DNA from: JACKDW01 sp964621785
GTDB lineage: Bacteria; Myxococcota_A; Polyangia; Nannocystales; Nannocystaceae
Direction: 5' to 3'
Length of the DNA: 64,000 nt
NCBI GenBank assembly: GCA_964621785.1
Contig: CAZUPD010000014.1
Location: 29,058 to 93,057, forward strand
Positions 42,742 through 51,878 of the stretch are shown one piece after another. Made by a program: the position numbers and the translations under genes. The notes beneath the pieces are model-generated. The model did no database searches. It was not told the DNA's origin and worked only from the letters and a program-made list of their open reading frames with translations. Each line of letters opens with the position of its first letter. The stretch's first letter is position 1.

Positions 42742-43299
42742 TCACCTGGTTGGACTGGATATCGAGTCGAGGGCTTCGAGGATGGCGTCGACCGTCGGTC
42801 GGTCAGGGACGTTTTCGCCGATGTGCTTCCACAGGATCTGGCGGTCTGGGCCGACGACAAACACCGCCGGGATTGCGATCGGCATCTCGAGCATCTTGAC
42901 CCCGTAGCTGTCGGCGACCGCAGATTGCGGGTCGTGTAACAGCGGCATAGCGAGGTTTTGCTTGCGGCGAAAGGTTTTGGATGTGTCGGGTTTGTCGACA
43001 CTGATGCCGACGACCTGGGCCCCGCGGGACGTGATTTCGCTGGAACGCTTGCTGAGCTCGCCCAACTGGCGGCGGCAAAAGGGTCACCAATGGCCGCGGT
43101 AAAACACCAGGACCACAGGCCCCGATTGGGTCAACGAGGCCAGCGAGACGGCATTGCCCTGTTCGTCCGAGAGCTGAAAACCCGGGGCAATGTCGCGCTG
43201 CACCTCAGCGGTCCCCGCAGTTTGCGGCCGCAGTTTGCATGCGGAGCCAGCCGACGCGACGACCAGACAACTGAGGATGAGGGCGCCGAGGCGAGCCAT
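42742..43299 (-). CDS. Peroxiredoxin-like lipoprotein with in-frame TGA at the catalytic position (probable selenoprotein)
   Basis: The frame from ATG 43299 runs to a TGA at 43084-43086 and continues in the same phase, without gap, to a normal stop at 42742. Read through, it gives 185 residues with a lipoprotein signal (VVASAGSAC), APGFQLSDEQGN, PVVLVFYRGHW-U-PFCRRQLGEL and GAQVVGISVDKPDTS, a complete AhpC/TSA-like (peroxiredoxin-like) domain. The TGA (residue 72) replaces the first Cys of the W-C-P-x-C motif, where known selenocysteine peroxiredoxins carry Sec. A short candidate stem-loop begins about 10 bases after the TGA but is weak alone. No selA, selB, selC or selD gene is in the window. 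A nonsense mutation or sequencing error is the alternative. Confidence 0.8.
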
Positions 43300-43406
43300 G
43301 GGCCGAATATCTCACTAAAGGCGAGGCGACGCTCGGTTCGGTCGAGCATCGGTCGGAATTTAAGGGTGTAGGATAAAGTAGGATAGCATGGCGGTCGGAG
43401 GGTCGT

Positions 43407-44231
43407 ATGCCGGACATTCACGCGATTCACGGGCTGACTGCACTGCTCAAACTGGGGCTTTTGGCGGTCACGATGACGGTTCCCAGCCTGTTGCCAGAGA
43501 TGTCCCAGGCAGGTGGCCCGCCGCAGATGCCGCAGGCGCCCCGGATGTTGGTCGCGTCGCCGAGCTCACACCCGCTCGTGGTCCAGCGATTCGCCAACGA
43601 TCTCGTGGCCAGGGCTGGCGAGGTCCATCACATGCAACTGGAAGTGGCTGATCCGCAGGCGAAAGACCTCCATTCGTTGGCGGCTTCATCGGAGTTCGCC
43701 GTTTTACCGCTGGCGACCTATCTGCGGTTGCGGCGGCAACAACGGCTCGAACTGCTCGGGGTTTCGCAGACCCAGCGGAGGTTGGTCATGGTGGGGCGCC
43801 CTGGATCGACCACAGCGCAATGTGGCCGGACGCTGGTGTTCGACCGGCGCGAAGATCCGGCGTTCGTCACTCGGGTCGCGCTGCGCGAGGATTTCCGCGA
43901 TCTGGCAGCCGCGCCATCAGCGACGCCGCTGCGAGATGTACTCACCGGAGCAGCAGCCTGTGCGTTGGTCGACCAACGGCAACTCGCAAGCCTCGCCGGC
44001 AATGAAGATCACATCGATGTCCTGTGGCGCACGCGTCAGTTTCCGACCGCCGTGGTCGTCGCTTCGGCCCGGGTGTCGGCCACCGATCGGGCGGTCTTTC
44101 GCACCGAGCTGGGCCAGATCTGTCAGGGGCGTGGCGAGGTGTTGTGCCAGGATGCCGGGATCGGTGGCTGGACACCGCTGCGACGCGGTGGGCTTCGGCG
44201 CGAGGTCCGAGCGTACGAATCCGGAGCGTGA
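43407..44231 (+). CDS. Exported protein of unknown function, first gene of a six-gene operon
   Basis: 274 residues with GGAGGG eight bases upstream of ATG 43407. A hydrophobic N-terminal segment (LTALLKLGLLAVTMTVPSLL) serves as signal or anchor. The body (MLVASPSSHPLVVQRFANDL, FAVLPLATYLRLRRQQRLEL, RRLVMVGRPGSTTAQCGRTL) has the look of a periplasmic phosphonate-binding-like (PhnD-type) fold, a match made by eye only. One Cys pair occurs near the end (QICQGRGEVLCQDAG). It leads a run of closely spaced plus-strand genes to 51800. Confidence 0.65.
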   Translation: MPDIHAIHGLTALLKLGLLAVTMTVPSLLPEMSQAGGPPQMPQAPRMLVASPSSHPLVVQRFANDLVARAGEVHHMQLEVADPQAKDLHSLAASSEFAVLPLATYLRLRRQQRLELLGVSQTQRRLVMVGRPGSTTAQCGRTLVFDRREDPAFVTRVALREDFRDLAAAPSATPLRDVLTGAAACALVDQRQLASLAGNEDHIDVLWRTRQFPTAVVVASARVSATDRAVFRTELGQICQGRGEVLCQDAGIGGWTPLRRGGLRREVRAYESGA

Positions 44232-44260
44232 CAGCAGCGACTTATCGCCTGTAGATCGGT

Positions 44261-44986
44261 ATGGTAAGCCTCGTGTCCGTGAACAGGCTCTCCACAGCGT
44301 TTGCCGCGTGTCTCGTTGCGGCGGTTGGGTGCAAAACCTCGACCTCGACCACCCCGACCAAACACCCCCAACCAACCGGCGAGAACCCGTCGAACACAGA
44401 GCCGGAGACGACAGCTCCCAAAACGTCGGGCGGCGAACAGGCGATGGCGGTCTACCGGGCACTCGAGGCGAAGATCGACGCTGGTGAGGACACCAAAGAC
44501 GATCGCAAACAGGCCTATGGCGAGGTCGTCGAGCTCGACGATGGTTCCAACGACTACGCATTTGCGAGGGCGGCCCTCGCCGGTCGTCTCGCCCAGGCGC
44601 GGGGACTCAAGGCCGGGAAGTTGGTGACCGAAGCCGAGACCTATGCCCGCCGGGTGTTGGAGGCCGACCCCGACTACGGTGAGGGAGCAGTGGTCCGCAT
44701 GCTGGGCTCGCTCTACGTCAATGCACCTGCGCGGTTGGTCAAACACGGCGACTCCGAGACCGGTCTCGAGATGCTCGAGAAGGAAGTCTCCGACCATCCC
44801 GATCGCGTCGAAAGTCGCTTGCGACTGGCCGAGGCCTATGTCGCCCTGGGTGATCCAGAACCTTCGTTTCCACATCTTTGTGCCTGTATTCAAAACCGTG
44901 CGAGCTTTGGTGGCGACAACCAGCGGTTGCTCGGACGCCTCGTCGACGAAGTCGGTGGCGAGGAGGCCCTCGGCTGTGGCGGCTAA
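44261..44986 (+). CDS. TPR-like lipoprotein
   Basis: 241 residues, 29 bases after the preceding gene. The signal ends ACLVAAVGC and is followed by a Thr/Pro-rich linker. Helical repeats start near residue 60 (AMAVYRALEAKIDAGEDTKD, ARAALAGRLAQARGLKAGKL, SRLRLAEAYVALGDPEPSFP) in TPR style. Probably an envelope scaffold. Its last 11 bases overlap the start of the next gene, indicating coupled translation. Confidence 0.75.
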   Translation: MVSLVSVNRLSTAFAACLVAAVGCKTSTSTTPTKHPQPTGENPSNTEPETTAPKTSGGEQAMAVYRALEAKIDAGEDTKDDRKQAYGEVVELDDGSNDYAFARAALAGRLAQARGLKAGKLVTEAETYARRVLEADPDYGEGAVVRMLGSLYVNAPARLVKHGDSETGLEMLEKEVSDHPDRVESRLRLAEAYVALGDPEPSFPHLCACIQNRASFGGDNQRLLGRLVDEVGGEEALGCGG

Positions 44987-47828
44987 GCGACGCGGAGTCG
45001 ACCTCCGCCGCGTGTGCCTCGCCCTCGCAGTGGTGCTCGCACCCACCGGTTGTCACCACAAGTTGCCCAAGTTGGCGGCCGCGGGCAAACACGCCGAGGT
45101 GATCGAACGCGTCCAAAACAGTCGTCGGCTTCCCAAGGGCAAGGCGGCCCGTGCCTATGCAACTTCCCTGGCCGCGGTCGACCGGGTCGACGAAGCGCGG
45201 GGATTTTTGATGCGAGACTTTCGCCATACCGGGGATGTGCGTTCGCTGGTCGCCCTCGCCGATCTCGAGGTTCAGCACGGGCTGCGGGGCGTGGCCCTGA
45301 CGCGCTACAGCCGTGCCCACACACTCAACAATCGGGCCCTGCGCGGGCGCACCGACGTCTGCGACCTCCTGCGGGAACGGGCGCGGCAGTTTCTCGCGGA
45401 AGGAGAGGGACTGGCGGCCGACCAGGACATGCGCCGGGCCATCAATGTATGTGCACAAACATCGCCGAGCGACGCCCCACTCCTGGCCGAGATCAAGCGC
45501 GCGGCCGGACAACAGGCCCGCGATCAGCGGACGCTGGTCGCGTGTCGCCAACCCGAATGCCCGCAAGCCTCCGGGCCCGTGGGCGAGGCGCTCATCAAGG
45601 CGCGGGGTGAGGGCGCGCTGGCGCTAGCCGTCGTGGCTCGTCGTCGGGGTGTCCAACTGCCGCCGAACGAGGTCGTCGACCTCCTGCGAGCCGACCTTGC
45701 CGGCGAGCTCGGCGTCGACTTGGTGACCCACGATCAGCTGCGAGCGTGGGTCGGCGATCAAGCGTTGCCCGAGCTCGAGAAGGCAGTTGTGGCCCATCCG
45801 TCCGCGGCGGTCCAGGCCTATGCCCGATTGCGGTTTTCACTGCTCGGGCCGGCCTATACCCTCGGCGAGACCGCGGCGCCCTCGGTCAACCGAGATGTCC
45901 TCAACCGCGCCGACGGAGCGCCACCGAGTACGTCGACGAGCAGCTCCAACCTCGCCCTCTCCACGGTGCTCGAGCGGCTGAGCGAACAAACGGAGATCCC
46001 CGAATCCAATGGTTGGCGGGTGTTGGCGCTGGTCGGCGACCTGCGTGCCGTCGAGTTTGAGCTCGGCACCGGTCTGCGCAACCGTGCTGCAGCGAGCTCT
46101 CACTCGAATGCAGATATATCGAATCTCGATGCAGATACAACAACGTCAACAGGCCAAGGTTCGGGCGGGGTTGCCGGTGCGACCGCGCCCCCCGTTCACT
46201 GGGCGGCGACCGGCCCTGTCGACCCCTCCAAACTCGTGGATCTGCTGAGCCTCGCGCGGCTGCGGGGCACCCGTGACAACGCCGACCAAGCCCTCGAGAT
46301 CGCCCGGTTTGCCCTTGCCGAAGCTCATCGCGGCGGCGTCTCGCAAGCGTCCCAGCTCGCCCGTCAAGAAGCGTGGCATCGACTCGCATCCGGACAGCCG
46401 TGGCAGGCGATCGCCCTGATGGACAGTCTCCCCGCGGCCCACGACAGTGGGATCGAGCGAGCCGCCGGCAGTGCGATTGCGCTTCGGGCTGCGGTGTGTG
46501 GGGAATCGTGTCCTGCAAGCGAAGATCGCGGGATCGTCGGGCGGGTGATGGGGGAACCTTGGTTGCAACAGCAACAAAAGCGACTGCTCCAGGTGGCCCG
46601 GACTCGCTCGAGCGCCGCAGCGCTTCCCGGCGCCTGTCCGACCCTGCGTGAGTTGTTGGTCGGCGATGCCGTCGGTCCGCTGGCGACTGCGCTGCGCGAG
46701 GCTCGGACCGATGTCACCGCACCGGGTGTCGCCGAGCGTCTGCGCAGCGCCGTCGAATCCGATCTCACCCTCGCCTGTGCCGGTCGTCACGCCACCTCGG
46801 TGATGCTGATGGGTGGACACAAAGTCACCGCCGAAGTGCTGGCCGACGAGCTGTCCCAAGCGCCACAAATCATTGCGTCCGGGCAACTCGAGCTCCAGGC
46901 GGAACTCGCGGTGGTGGCCGGGCGCCGGGAACAGGCCGAGTTGATGTCGAAAGCTGCGGGTGGAGCCTCGGTCGCGCCCCAGGCCTATTGGCGGCGGGCG
47001 GCGGAGTTTGGGCGTTTGGCTGCCGACCGCGACTTTGAGGCCCACAGCCTGCGCCAGGCGATTTTGCATGCGCCCAGCGAGCAAGCGGCCGATCTGCGTC
47101 GGGCATTGATTGTACGTACATTGCTCGATGCCTCCCTCGGTGAGGCCCTGCGCGACTCGGATGTGCCGGCTGCACAGGACGCCTTCATGCACCAGACTGC
47201 CGAGTACTTCGACGACCTTCCACCCGAGCTTCGCTGGCACGAACGCGAAGTCGTCGCCCGGGCGGTTGCGGCCCAGGGGAGGCTCGACGACACCGCCCTC
47301 TCGTTGATCCGCCAGGCGTTGTGGCCGGAGTCGCTGGCGATGATGCGACATCCCACGGCCCTGGCGACGCTCGAACTGTCGCGCGGTCAACCGATGATCG
47401 CGTTGACGCCCGACACCCTCGCGCCGCAGCAGTGGGCGGCGGTGGTTCGCTGGTCCAAGCCCGAACAAATCCCCGCCAAAATGGCGTTGCTGTGTCCTGC
47501 CCACGAGGTGCTCGCGGGGCGCCTGGTGCTCGCCGAACATGCTTCCAATCAGGTCGTCCGGCGCTCATCCGCGATCGCCGTCGCAACTTCGGGCAACGCG
47601 GCTCAACGCGAACAGGCGATTTTGTTGCTGTTACAAGATCTCGCCCGCGCAGGTGCGTTCCCGCAACGTGAACGCGTGCTCGCCCTGTTGCTCGATGGGA
47701 TCGCAGCATCCGAAGGTCCGGGCCTGCCACCGCAACCCGTCATTTCAGATCAGCGTCGGCTGTTGATGGCCGCCGTCGGCTCCTCCCGTCGAGATGGTTT
47801 TGCCGAGACAACAGCGGATGGCAGCTGA
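44976..47828 (+). CDS. Large TPR-type lipoprotein
   Basis: Start at GTG 44976 (MAAKRRGVDLRRV), preceded by GAGGAGG and inside the end of the previous gene; the frame is open upstream but only as a shadow of that gene. The signal ends VVLAPTGC. The 950-residue body is alpha-helical throughout, with degenerate TPR-like pairs (RGFLMRDFRHTGDVRSLVAL, ALTRYSRAHTLNNRALRGRT, QALEIARFALAEAHRGGVSQ) and a Ser/Thr-rich linker near 365-395 in which two dispersed elements lie. It is likely a periplasmic scaffold. Exact elements lie at 45446, 46130 and 47111. Confidence 0.78.
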   Translation: MAAKRRGVDLRRVCLALAVVLAPTGCHHKLPKLAAAGKHAEVIERVQNSRRLPKGKAARAYATSLAAVDRVDEARGFLMRDFRHTGDVRSLVALADLEVQHGLRGVALTRYSRAHTLNNRALRGRTDVCDLLRERARQFLAEGEGLAADQDMRRAINVCAQTSPSDAPLLAEIKRAAGQQARDQRTLVACRQPECPQASGPVGEALIKARGEGALALAVVARRRGVQLPPNEVVDLLRADLAGELGVDLVTHDQLRAWVGDQALPELEKAVVAHPSAAVQAYARLRFSLLGPAYTLGETAAPSVNRDVLNRADGAPPSTSTSSSNLALSTVLERLSEQTEIPESNGWRVLALVGDLRAVEFELGTGLRNRAAASSHSNADISNLDADTTTSTGQGSGGVAGATAPPVHWAATGPVDPSKLVDLLSLARLRGTRDNADQALEIARFALAEAHRGGVSQASQLARQEAWHRLASGQPWQAIALMDSLPAAHDSGIERAAGSAIALRAAVCGESCPASEDRGIVGRVMGEPWLQQQQKRLLQVARTRSSAAALPGACPTLRELLVGDAVGPLATALREARTDVTAPGVAERLRSAVESDLTLACAGRHATSVMLMGGHKVTAEVLADELSQAPQIIASGQLELQAELAVVAGRREQAELMSKAAGGASVAPQAYWRRAAEFGRLAADRDFEAHSLRQAILHAPSEQAADLRRALIVRTLLDASLGEALRDSDVPAAQDAFMHQTAEYFDDLPPELRWHEREVVARAVAAQGRLDDTALSLIRQALWPESLAMMRHPTALATLELSRGQPMIALTPDTLAPQQWAAVVRWSKPEQIPAKMALLCPAHEVLAGRLVLAEHASNQVVRRSSAIAVATSGNAAQREQAILLLLQDLARAGAFPQRERVLALLLDGIAASEGPGLPPQPVISDQRRLLMAAVGSSRRDGFAETTADGS

Positions 47829-47874
47829 GGTTCGACCCGGCTGTCGGGGGCGTTCGACCCGGACGGGCGCCGGA

Positions 47875-50226
47875 ATGAACGTAGCCAACAAACCTCGGGC
47901 GGCGAGACAGACGTCGTGGCTCGTGACGGCGTTTGCAATGGTCGCGGTTGCGACCGGATGTCCCGGCGACACCGGGCCGGCGACCGGTACACACGAGCAA
48001 CCTCCGCCGGCCCCCGTTCTCGGTCCCCCCGCACCGGTCTCACGGATCGCGACGGCCGACGTTTGGCTGGACCTCCTCGCCCAGCGCCCGAGTGCTGTCG
48101 TCCATACCGACGGACGGATGGTCGTCGACTTTGGTCATACGCGTGCGCGTGTCCACACCGCCCTCACAACCAACTCGCCGTGGTTGCTCGCCCAGGCAAT
48201 TGAAGACGATTCGGTCGGCATCATCCGCGGCAAAGGGGCGACCGCTGTGCTCCCGCTCGATGGTTCGCTCGCACCTGCACTCCACCGCGCCGAGGATGGG
48301 ACCTCGACCCTGGGCATGGCGATCGATCTGATGCCGTTGGCGCCCGAGCGGGGCGAGCAAGCCATGACGGTGTTGGTCAACGAAACGGTACTCGCCAACC
48401 TCCGGCTGTCGTCGACGTGGCAACGCCGGACCTTCACCCTACCCAGCGAAATGATCCATCCTGGCGACAACCAGGTCCGGCTGCATTTTCGTCACACGGC
48501 TGCACGCGGCGAAGAAGTTGTATCAGCAGCCATTCGTACCATCGAAGTCGGCCCTGTCGACAAGATCCGCGAGGGGCCGCCGACCCACCTGCGCGCGCCC
48601 TATCGCATTGTTCCCCACGATGAGGGCGGGGTGATGGTCGAGCTGCGTCGTGGGTCTTCGTGGGTGTACTACCTGCATGCGCCACGCCGTGGGCATCTTC
48701 GTGTGGCTGCGCGCGGGCGGGGCAAACTCGACATCCGCGTGAGTACCGATGCGGACCACCGTGCGGGCACGGCCCCGAGTGTGATCAGCTCCAAGCCCCT
48801 GCGTCCGACCGGCGATGATTACGAAGTCGACCTGTCGGGTCACGGCGGTGTGCCGATCCGCCTCGAAGTCACCGTCGACGGTTCGACACAAGATGCACAG
48901 GCAAGGATCGAAGCCCTCGAAGTGATCGTCCGGCGTTCGACCCCCGAAGATCGCCGGGCGCGGGAGCTGCGTAACGTGTATGTACTGGCGATCGAAGGTG
49001 CCCGGCCGAGTGATTTGTTGCGTCTACACCAAACCCAGCGGAGTCGACCACTCCCGGCCGTCGATCGCATGGTGCGCGAGGGATTGGTGTTTGAACAGGC
49101 CTATACCCTGGCCCCGTGGGCGGTGCCGAGTCACGCAGGATGGCTATCGTCGGCCTCGCCCGCGCGGCACAAAACCCTGCGTGGAACCTATGTCGCCGAC
49201 GGCGTGACCCTGCTGCCCGAGGTGCTTGATCGGGCCGGCTATCACACACTGGTCGTGACCGCGAACCCCGACTTCAATGTCGAACGTGGACTGACCCAAG
49301 GGGTCGATCACACCGTCGCCTTGGCCCGTGGTAGCAACGAAGGCAACGACGCCACCGCGGTGTTGAAGATCGCCGACGAACAACTCGAAGCCAAGCCGAC
49401 TCCGCGGTTTGTCTACCTCAATGTCAATGATCCGCAGGCGCCCTATGACCCGCCGCGGGAGATGCTCGAAGAGGTCGCGCGTCCGGACGAGGAAAATGTG
49501 CCGCTACCTCACCTCACGCACCTGTGGGTCGGCAAAGTTCGGCTCGGCAAATCGGAGCTGACCCCGGCCGTGCGCCGCTATGTCCACGACCTCTACCGCG
49601 GCGAGCTCGAAGTTGTCGACCAAGCCCTCGGGATGTTGCTCAGTCAACTCGAGCAGCGGGGCGAGCTCGACGAAGCGATTGTCGTGTTGATGGGACTTCA
49701 CGGCGAGGAGTTCTATGAGCACGGTGGTGCTGGTCATGGATTTACGCTGTACGAGGAGAGTCTGCGGGTACCGCTTGTGATCCGGGCTCCGAGCCTACTC
49801 GCCCCCGGGCGTGTCCGGGCCCCGGTCGACCTCATCGACCTCGCGCCGACCCTGGTCGATCTGTTGGGTCTGCAACTTCCGCCCGCGTGGGAGGGGGCCA
49901 GCCTGTTGCGGGTCGTCGACGATCCCCATCCTCCGCCGAGGATGACCGTCGCTGTCCGTGGGGATGGGGCGCGGGCCGTGGTCGTCGACCACTACAAACT
50001 GATCTACACCGGTGGACGCGGGCCCGATGCCCAGCAGTTGTTCGACCTTCAAGCCGACCCGCAGGAACAGGCAAACCTCGCGGCCACCGGGCGCGGGGGC
50101 ATTGCGCTGAGGATGCTGCGCACCGCCCTGATGTGGGAACTTGCGTTTGACGGCCGCTGGAAGCGGGCGCGCTGGGGCAGTGGTGTCCATCTCAAGCCTG
50201 CGTTCGCGCTCGACCAGGGAATGTAG
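47875..50226 (+). CDS. Sulfatase/alkaline-phosphatase-superfamily lipoprotein
   Basis: Start at ATG 47875 gives a lipoprotein signal ending MVAVATGC (Cys 29). The N-terminal 350 residues are beta-rich, probably two sandwich domains. From about residue 365 a sulfatase-like domain follows: NVYVLAIEGARPSDLLRLHQ, then YTLAPWAVPSHAGWLSSAS with Ser in the nucleophile region, RFVYLNVNDPQAPYDPPREM, and IVVLMGLHGEEFYEHGGAGH with the metal-binding motif altered from the usual DHG to LHG. Family members cleave sulfate or phosphate esters or transfer phospho-groups; the LHG change and the absence of C-x-P-x-R make a true sulfatase doubtful. 784 residues. Confidence 0.75.
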   Translation: MNVANKPRAARQTSWLVTAFAMVAVATGCPGDTGPATGTHEQPPPAPVLGPPAPVSRIATADVWLDLLAQRPSAVVHTDGRMVVDFGHTRARVHTALTTNSPWLLAQAIEDDSVGIIRGKGATAVLPLDGSLAPALHRAEDGTSTLGMAIDLMPLAPERGEQAMTVLVNETVLANLRLSSTWQRRTFTLPSEMIHPGDNQVRLHFRHTAARGEEVVSAAIRTIEVGPVDKIREGPPTHLRAPYRIVPHDEGGVMVELRRGSSWVYYLHAPRRGHLRVAARGRGKLDIRVSTDADHRAGTAPSVISSKPLRPTGDDYEVDLSGHGGVPIRLEVTVDGSTQDAQARIEALEVIVRRSTPEDRRARELRNVYVLAIEGARPSDLLRLHQTQRSRPLPAVDRMVREGLVFEQAYTLAPWAVPSHAGWLSSASPARHKTLRGTYVADGVTLLPEVLDRAGYHTLVVTANPDFNVERGLTQGVDHTVALARGSNEGNDATAVLKIADEQLEAKPTPRFVYLNVNDPQAPYDPPREMLEEVARPDEENVPLPHLTHLWVGKVRLGKSELTPAVRRYVHDLYRGELEVVDQALGMLLSQLEQRGELDEAIVVLMGLHGEEFYEHGGAGHGFTLYEESLRVPLVIRAPSLLAPGRVRAPVDLIDLAPTLVDLLGLQLPPAWEGASLLRVVDDPHPPPRMTVAVRGDGARAVVVDHYKLIYTGGRGPDAQQLFDLQADPQEQANLAATGRGGIALRMLRTALMWELAFDGRWKRARWGSGVHLKPAFALDQGM

Positions 50227-50243
50227 TAAAAGCCGCGGTCGAC

Positions 50244-51278
50244 ATGGCCGATAGCCCCACGCAGATTCTCGACTCGATCCCCAACCTCGTCGCCCATCAG
50301 GACGCTGCCACCCTCGTCGGGTTGCAGGATCACAGCGACAAAAAGGTCCGTAAGGCCGCGCGCAAGGCCATTCACAAATTGCGTTCGCGCGGGGTCACGA
50401 TCCCCGATTCATCCTCGCGCGGGTGGCAGGCCGGTTCGCTCGAGGATCTTCGCGGTGAGCTCAATCCTGTCGCCATGGTTGACCTGGTCGGGATGCCCGG
50501 CATGACCCGGATCATGTTGGCTCTGCCCGATCCCGAGAGCCGTGGTTTCCTCGTTTTATGTACACTCAACGGAACGGATCAGGTCGCCGATTTTGGTGCC
50601 TATGTCCAGACCGATGGCCAGCGCACGCGTTTACAGCGGGATTGGCAGCGGAGGTTTCCGAACCGCACCGTCCCGGCCGACTGGGCCAAAGCCCGGATCC
50701 GCTGGGCCCGTGAGCAGACGATCGCCGCCGGGCAGCCGGTCGCCAGCGACCTCAATGACCTGCTCGAACACCTCGGTGATGGTCCGAGCACACGCCCGGC
50801 TAATTTTATTGTAGACACATTGAACGACGTCGAGGCAACAACGTTTGAGCAGCCTGATGCGCTGCTGATCGCCGCAGGCGTCAACCGCTGGCCACCCGTC
50901 CTCGACATGCAGCCGGTGCTCGAGAAGGTCAACGAACAAAAGCCCGACCTCGACCAGGAGACACCCGAAACCGAGCGCGAGGCCCTGTTGATGGCCGGAG
51001 CCAGCGGCGACGAAAGCATCCGCAAAGGTCTTGCCGGGCCGGTGGCCAACCTCCTCGACGACGCGGCGATCGGCCTGTGGCTCGACGAAAAAGATGCAGA
51101 TGCAAAGGCAATGCTCGACCTCGCCGGTCAGTTGCGTCAAAGCGATGCCCCCGAGCAACTGCCTTGGGTCGTGCGTCTGTACGGGATGCAGATTTTCAGC
51201 ACTCTCATGGCCCTGAGCCAACAGGGGCAAATCCCAGAAAACTTTATGGACATGGCGCGGCAGGCCCAGGCCAGCTGA
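50244..51278 (+). CDS. HEAT-like hypothetical protein
   Basis: 344 residues, 17 bases after the sulfatase-like gene. The N-terminus resembles a HEAT/ARM pair with a basic helix (LVGLQDHSDKKVRKAARKAI HKLRS). The middle is mixed alpha/beta (VDLVGMPGMTRIMLALPDPE, GFLVLCTLNGTDQVADFGAY) and the rest helical. No signal peptide is seen, so it is probably cytoplasmic, unlike the four genes before it. Function unknown. Confidence 0.7.
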   Translation: MADSPTQILDSIPNLVAHQDAATLVGLQDHSDKKVRKAARKAIHKLRSRGVTIPDSSSRGWQAGSLEDLRGELNPVAMVDLVGMPGMTRIMLALPDPESRGFLVLCTLNGTDQVADFGAYVQTDGQRTRLQRDWQRRFPNRTVPADWAKARIRWAREQTIAAGQPVASDLNDLLEHLGDGPSTRPANFIVDTLNDVEATTFEQPDALLIAAGVNRWPPVLDMQPVLEKVNEQKPDLDQETPETEREALLMAGASGDESIRKGLAGPVANLLDDAAIGLWLDEKDADAKAMLDLAGQLRQSDAPEQLPWVVRLYGMQIFSTLMALSQQGQIPENFMDMARQAQAS

Positions 51279-51284
51279 TCCCGT

Positions 51285-51800
51285 ATGGAGCCCGCGTTCG
51301 TCCTGCGCGACGCCATCGCGGCCGACCTCCCGGCGATCGTCGCGATCTACAATGAGTCGATCGTCAGCCAGATGGCGACGGCCGACATTTCCCCGGTGAC
51401 CGTCGAAAGTCGCCGGGCGTGGTTTGATGCCCACTCGCCCGATCGCTATCCGATTCTCGTTGCCTGTACAAAAACATCGGAGGTCGCCGGCTGGACGAGC
51501 CTCTCGCCCTACCACGTGCGTCCGGGGTATTGGCCCACGGCGGAGGTCAGTACCTACATTACCACCCGATTTCACGGCCAGGGGATCGGCAGCCATCTGC
51601 GCCGAGCAATCCTGACGCGTTGTCCGGCGCTCGGCATCGACACCGTCTTATCCATTGTATTTTCACAGAATACGGCAAGCATCGCCCTCAACCACAAGTT
51701 TGGCTTTGTGCGCTGGGGGCATCTGCCCGGGGTTGTCGACCTTGACGGCCGGCGGCTCGATGTCGAGATCTACGGCCGCAAGGTCGATCCGGACGGTTGA
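51285..51800 (+). CDS. GNAT acetyltransferase, phosphinothricin-acetyltransferase-like
   Basis: 171 residues, six bases after the previous stop. The GNAT fold matches the Pat/Bar/YncA group: RDAIAADLPAIVAIYNESIV, the ATAD stretch, VAGWTSLSPYHVRPGYWPTA, STYITTRFHGQGIGSHLRRA with the acetyl-CoA loop (HGQGIG), and IALNHKFGFVRWGHLPGVVD. Enzymes of this group acetylate methionine sulfoximine, phosphinothricin or related amines with acetyl-CoA in the cytoplasm. It is the last gene of the run starting at 43407 and may be an unrelated passenger. Confidence 0.87.
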   Translation: MEPAFVLRDAIAADLPAIVAIYNESIVSQMATADISPVTVESRRAWFDAHSPDRYPILVACTKTSEVAGWTSLSPYHVRPGYWPTAEVSTYITTRFHGQGIGSHLRRAILTRCPALGIDTVLSIVFSQNTASIALNHKFGFVRWGHLPGVVDLDGRRLDVEIYGRKVDPDG

Positions 51801-51855
51801 GCGGTCGGGTCGGGGTACACCCACACAGATGCGGGTGTTTCGCTGTTGCCAGTGG

Positions 51856-51872
51856 ACCGCACTCAGTGCGGT
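51856..51872. terminator. Hairpin between convergent genes
   Basis: ACCGCAC and GTGCGGT pair around TCA in the gap between the acetyltransferase gene and the convergent lipoprotein gene. No T-run follows on either strand, so termination is only suggested by position. Confidence 0.35.
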
Positions 51873-51878
51873 ACCTGA

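Noticed and set aside
42742..43299. Treating the peroxiredoxin-like gene as two genes or a pseudogene
   Set aside because: Both halves are in the same phase with no indel and the only interruption is TGA at the exact catalytic position.
44643..44975. Extending the large TPR lipoprotein 111 codons upstream
   Set aside because: The extension overlaps the previous gene in another phase; GTG 44976 has a strong GAGGAGG and starts a proper lipoprotein signal.
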